Below, one piece after another: positions 5,823 to 7,456 of a DNA stretch of 7,456 nucleotides (its first letter is position 1; every line of letters starts with the position of its first letter). A model generated the notes under the pieces. The model did not search any database and had not been told where the DNA came from. It saw only the letters and a list, made by a program, of their open reading frames with translations. Source of the stretch: VBDM01 sp049663805 (GTDB lineage Bacteria; Pseudomonadota; Gammaproteobacteria; Burkholderiales; SG8-39); contig JBATEB010000223.1 of the NCBI GenBank assembly GCA_049663805.1, positions 1 through 7,456 on the forward strand, given 5' to 3'. The position numbers and the translations under genes were made by a program.

Positions 5823-5858
5823 TCTTGGCAGTATTGCACTGCACAATGAGCGCGTCAA
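5823..5858 (-). promoter_or_regulatory. phaC promoter with PhaR-type operator in the spacer
   Basis: On the minus strand TTGACG (5853-5858; 5 of 6 to the -35 consensus) and AATACT (5830-5835; 4 of 6 to the -10) are separated by exactly 17 bp, giving a plausible sigma70 promoter that would start transcription near 5823. Within the spacer, TGCAGTGCA (5835-5843 on the plus strand as TGCACTGCA) is a perfect palindrome about a central base, extended as TTGCACTGCACAA (5834-5846). PhaR regulators recognise TGC-rich palindromes, so a repressor bound here would block RNA polymerase. Promoter geometry is seen directly; the PhaR assignment is inference supported by phaR in the same locus and a similar site before phaR. 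Confidence 0.6.
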
Positions 5859-5871
5859 GGCAGAACGCCCT

Positions 5872-5898
5872 GTACCGGCCGGGGGCGCCCCAAGGTAC
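5872..5898. terminator. GC-rich inverted repeat between the HlyD-type gene and phaC
   Basis: GTACC (5872-5876) and GGTAC (5894-5898) are complementary arms around an inner palindrome GGGGCGCCCC (5882-5891), giving an imperfect but very GC-rich hairpin 17 nt after the HlyD-type gene stop. No T-run follows on either strand, so it is not a textbook intrinsic terminator. It may stabilise the 3' end of the upstream mRNA or mark the boundary between the secretion and PHA transcripts. Confidence 0.3.
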
Positions 5899-5914
5899 TG
5901 AATGCGCTGAGGTG

Positions 5915-7357
5915 TCAGCGCTCTCGCGCCGCTTCGTGGAAGGCTTTGGTGACCGGAGACAGAAGGTACTCGAGCACGGTGCGCGTCCCGAGGTGAATCT
6001 CGGCCGACACCTGCATTCCCGGGGCGAGGCTGTATCTCTGACCGTTCGCGTCGAGGACCTGGCTTTTCAGGTTGACCAGTGTCCTGTAAGCAAGCGGGAC
6101 CGCGCCGTTTCCGGCCCGGCCTTGACCCGCGGTCCCGGCACCCGAGGCGCCCTCCTCGGCGGAGTCGGCGCCCACCTGTGCGACTTCCCCCTCCAGCATG
6201 CCGTACTTCTGGAAGGTGAAGGCCGCCAGCTTGACCCTGGCGGGCTGGGTCGCGCGAACGAAACCGATATCGTCGTTCTTCACCCATACCTCGGCTCGCA
6301 GGATCTCGTCCCGGGGCACCAGGGTCATGAGTATCGTACCGGGACTGGCGACCGTCCCGACGGTGTGGGTCGCGAGGTCTTTGACCACGCCGTCCTGCGG
6401 CGCCCTGAGCTCCAGGTACTCGTGCCGGTGCTCCTGCTTGGCGAGCTCCTGGCCGACCCTCTGCAGCTGCGCGGCGAGATCGACGCGCTCGGTCTGCAGC
6501 TGCCGGCGGTACTCGGCGGTGATTTGGGCGATTTTCTGCTCTTCCTGCTCGATCGCCGAGCGCGCCGATCCGATCACCGATTCCTGCGCGCGCAGGTCCT
6601 GCTCTTTTTCGATGCGCTCGCGCCGCTTGTCCGTGAACATCAGCTTCCCGGCGAAGCCGTCGCGCGCGAGCTTTTCGAACGCCGCCTCCTGCTCGCGGTA
6701 GTAGGGCAGCACCTGCGTGAGCTTGTTTCTCACCGCTTCGGCGGCGGCAAGATCGTTCTTCGCCTTGTCGAGCAGCGCGCGCTCCTGGGCAAGCGCGTTC
6801 TCGTAGGCCTGCCGGTTGGCGCTGTACTGTGCGTACACCTGCGTGAACAGCTCGGCCGGCTCGCCGGCGCGGCGCACGAGCGGACTGCCCGCCAACTGTG
6901 CATCGATGCGACGCAGTGCGATACGCTTGTTCCGGCTGTCCGCGGTCAGCGCCTTGAGGTCCGAGTCGGAAAGCGCCGCGTCCATGCGCATCAGGATCTG
7001 CCCGGCGCGCACCGCTTCGCCTTCCTTGACCAGGATCTCCTTCACCACACCCGAATCGGTCGGCTGCACGATCTTGAGGTAGGTTTCGGGAACCAGCTTG
7101 CCGTCGGCGACCGCGACGATGTCGAGCTCCCCGAGCGCCGCCCAGGCGAGCAGCGCCGCGATGAAGGCGAGCGTCACCCACAGCACGCGGCGCCCGAGGG
7201 GATTGGGCGGCGCCTCCTGCAGCCGCACCAGCGCGGGCTGGAAGTCGCGCGGGTCGGCGTGAATGCGATCGCCCAGGCGCTCGGCCACGCGAGCCGCGGC
7301 GGCCAGGGGCGACGCCGGCTTTACCGCCGACGGAGGCACTGCGGTGCGAGCGTTCAT
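5915..7357 (-). CDS. HlyD family type I secretion periplasmic adaptor (membrane fusion protein)
   Basis: 480 residues. This family bridges an inner-membrane ABC transporter and a TolC-type outer-membrane channel for one-step export of proteins or peptides. A cytoplasmic N-terminus of about 56 residues precedes one membrane helix (about 58-76, VLWVTLAFIAALLAWAALG). The two halves of the lipoyl-like hairpin are at 96-126 (VQPTDSGVVKEILVKEGEAV) and 316-346 (LRAPQDGVVKDLATHTVGTV). Between them (about 128-313) is a long Glu/Gln/Arg/Ala-rich coiled coil. At 444-466, LAPGMQVSAEIHLGTRTVLE and following residues match the HlyD-family signature. Residues about 397-420 are a Gly/Ala-rich low-complexity insertion in the beta-barrel region. 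ATG at 7355-7357 follows GAGG, which overlaps the stop codon of the preceding gene 10 nt away, so the two are coupled. The exported substrate is unknown; the ABC transporter may lie outside the window. No link to PHA is evident. Confidence 0.93.
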   Translation of the reverse strand: MNARTAVPPSAVKPASPLAAAARVAERLGDRIHADPRDFQPALVRLQEAPPNPLGRRVLWVTLAFIAALLAWAALGELDIVAVADGKLVPETYLKIVQPTDSGVVKEILVKEGEAVRAGQILMRMDAALSDSDLKALTADSRNKRIALRRIDAQLAGSPLVRRAGEPAELFTQVYAQYSANRQAYENALAQERALLDKAKNDLAAAEAVRNKLTQVLPYYREQEAAFEKLARDGFAGKLMFTDKRRERIEKEQDLRAQESVIGSARSAIEQEEQKIAQITAEYRRQLQTERVDLAAQLQRVGQELAKQEHRHEYLELRAPQDGVVKDLATHTVGTVASPGTILMTLVPRDEILRAEVWVKNDDIGFVRATQPARVKLAAFTFQKYGMLEGEVAQVGADSAEEGASGAGTAGQGRAGNGAVPLAYRTLVNLKSQVLDANGQRYSLAPGMQVSAEIHLGTRTVLEYLLSPVTKAFHEAARER

Positions 7358-7367
7358 TCGGTATGCC

Positions 7368-7456
7368 TCATCCGAGCGGCCTCATGCCATCCTGCAGGGA
7401 GGCGAGCGGCCGCAGCGTCTGCGCCTGCGTGCCGAAGCCCGCGCCCGTCACCACCT
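7368..7456 (-). CDS. Unrecognised gene, C-terminal fragment upstream of the HlyD-type gene
   Basis: The last 28 codons and TGA stop of a gene that enters from beyond the window; the visible residues read VVTGAGFGTQAQTLRPLASL then QDGMRPLG. I chose this frame because nearly all its codons end in G or C, as in the neighbouring genes, and its stop overlaps the ribosome site of the HlyD-type gene. A second frame is also open and would stop in an ATGA overlap with that start, but its codon use is poor. Position in the operon makes an ABC transporter, outer-membrane channel or secreted substrate plausible, but the fragment is too short to identify. Confidence 0.55.
   Translation of the reverse strand, partial: VVTGAGFGTQAQTLRPLASLQDGMRPLG

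Noticed and set aside
5727..7181. Minus-strand open frame of 484 codons overlapping the HlyD-type gene in another frame
   Set aside because: Arg/Gly/Ala-rich out-of-frame translation of the adaptor gene; it also runs across the phaC promoter.
1..7456. CRISPR array, tRNA or rRNA genes, insertion sequences, phage genes, toxin-antitoxin pairs
   Set aside because: No regularly spaced repeats, RNA gene signatures, transposase or integrase motifs, or small paired genes were seen on either strand.

Overview
The window is high in G+C with strongly G/C-ending codons. All of its genes lie on the minus strand, so transcription runs from high to low coordinates. The protein families (class I PHA synthase, PhaR, PhaB, a BktB-like thiolase, RimO) and their grouping suggest a betaproteobacterium that stores polyhydroxyalkanoate (PHA). 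I cannot assign a genus from sequence alone. The sequence behaves as ordinary chromosome: there are no tRNAs, rRNAs, CRISPR arrays, transposases or phage genes.

Layout in transcription order. (1) 7456-7368: the last 28 codons of an unrecognised gene, ending 10 nt before the next start. (2) 7357-5915: a HlyD-type membrane fusion protein, the periplasmic adaptor of a type I secretion system. (3) 5914-5788: a 127-bp intergenic region with a GC-rich inverted repeat and then a good sigma70-type promoter. Its spacer contains TGCA-N-TGCA, which I propose as the operator for PhaR. (4) 5787-4015: phaC, class I PHA synthase, with Cys-Asp-His all present. (5) 4007-3192: an acetoacetyl-CoA reductase (PhaB) with an unusual 25-residue N-terminal extension. 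(6) 3103-2360: a second, roughly 55% identical PhaB. (7) 2292-1675: phaR, the PHA-responsive repressor, with its own candidate promoter and a second TGCA-type site. (8) 1643-264: rimO, the methylthiotransferase acting on ribosomal protein S12. Its stop codon falls inside what looks like a copy of a widespread dispersed repeat (CCTGAGCGAAGCGAAGG type). (9) 173-1: the N-terminus of a thiolase resembling BktB/PhaA.

How the genes work together. A thiolase condenses acyl-CoAs, PhaB reduces the 3-ketoacyl-CoA to the (R)-3-hydroxyacyl-CoA, and PhaC polymerises this into granules. PhaR binds PHA and granules and, when polymer is absent, represses pha promoters. All three enzyme steps and the regulator are here, but not in the classical phaC-phaA-phaB order. 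The phaA slot next to phaC holds a phaB instead, phaB is doubled, and the thiolase lies beyond phaR-rimO. No phasin gene is visible.

I found no clearly new biological system. The points most worth checking are the paired PhaR-type operators, the doubled and diverged PhaB (one extended, both differing in the cofactor loop), and the repeat that forms the end of rimO.
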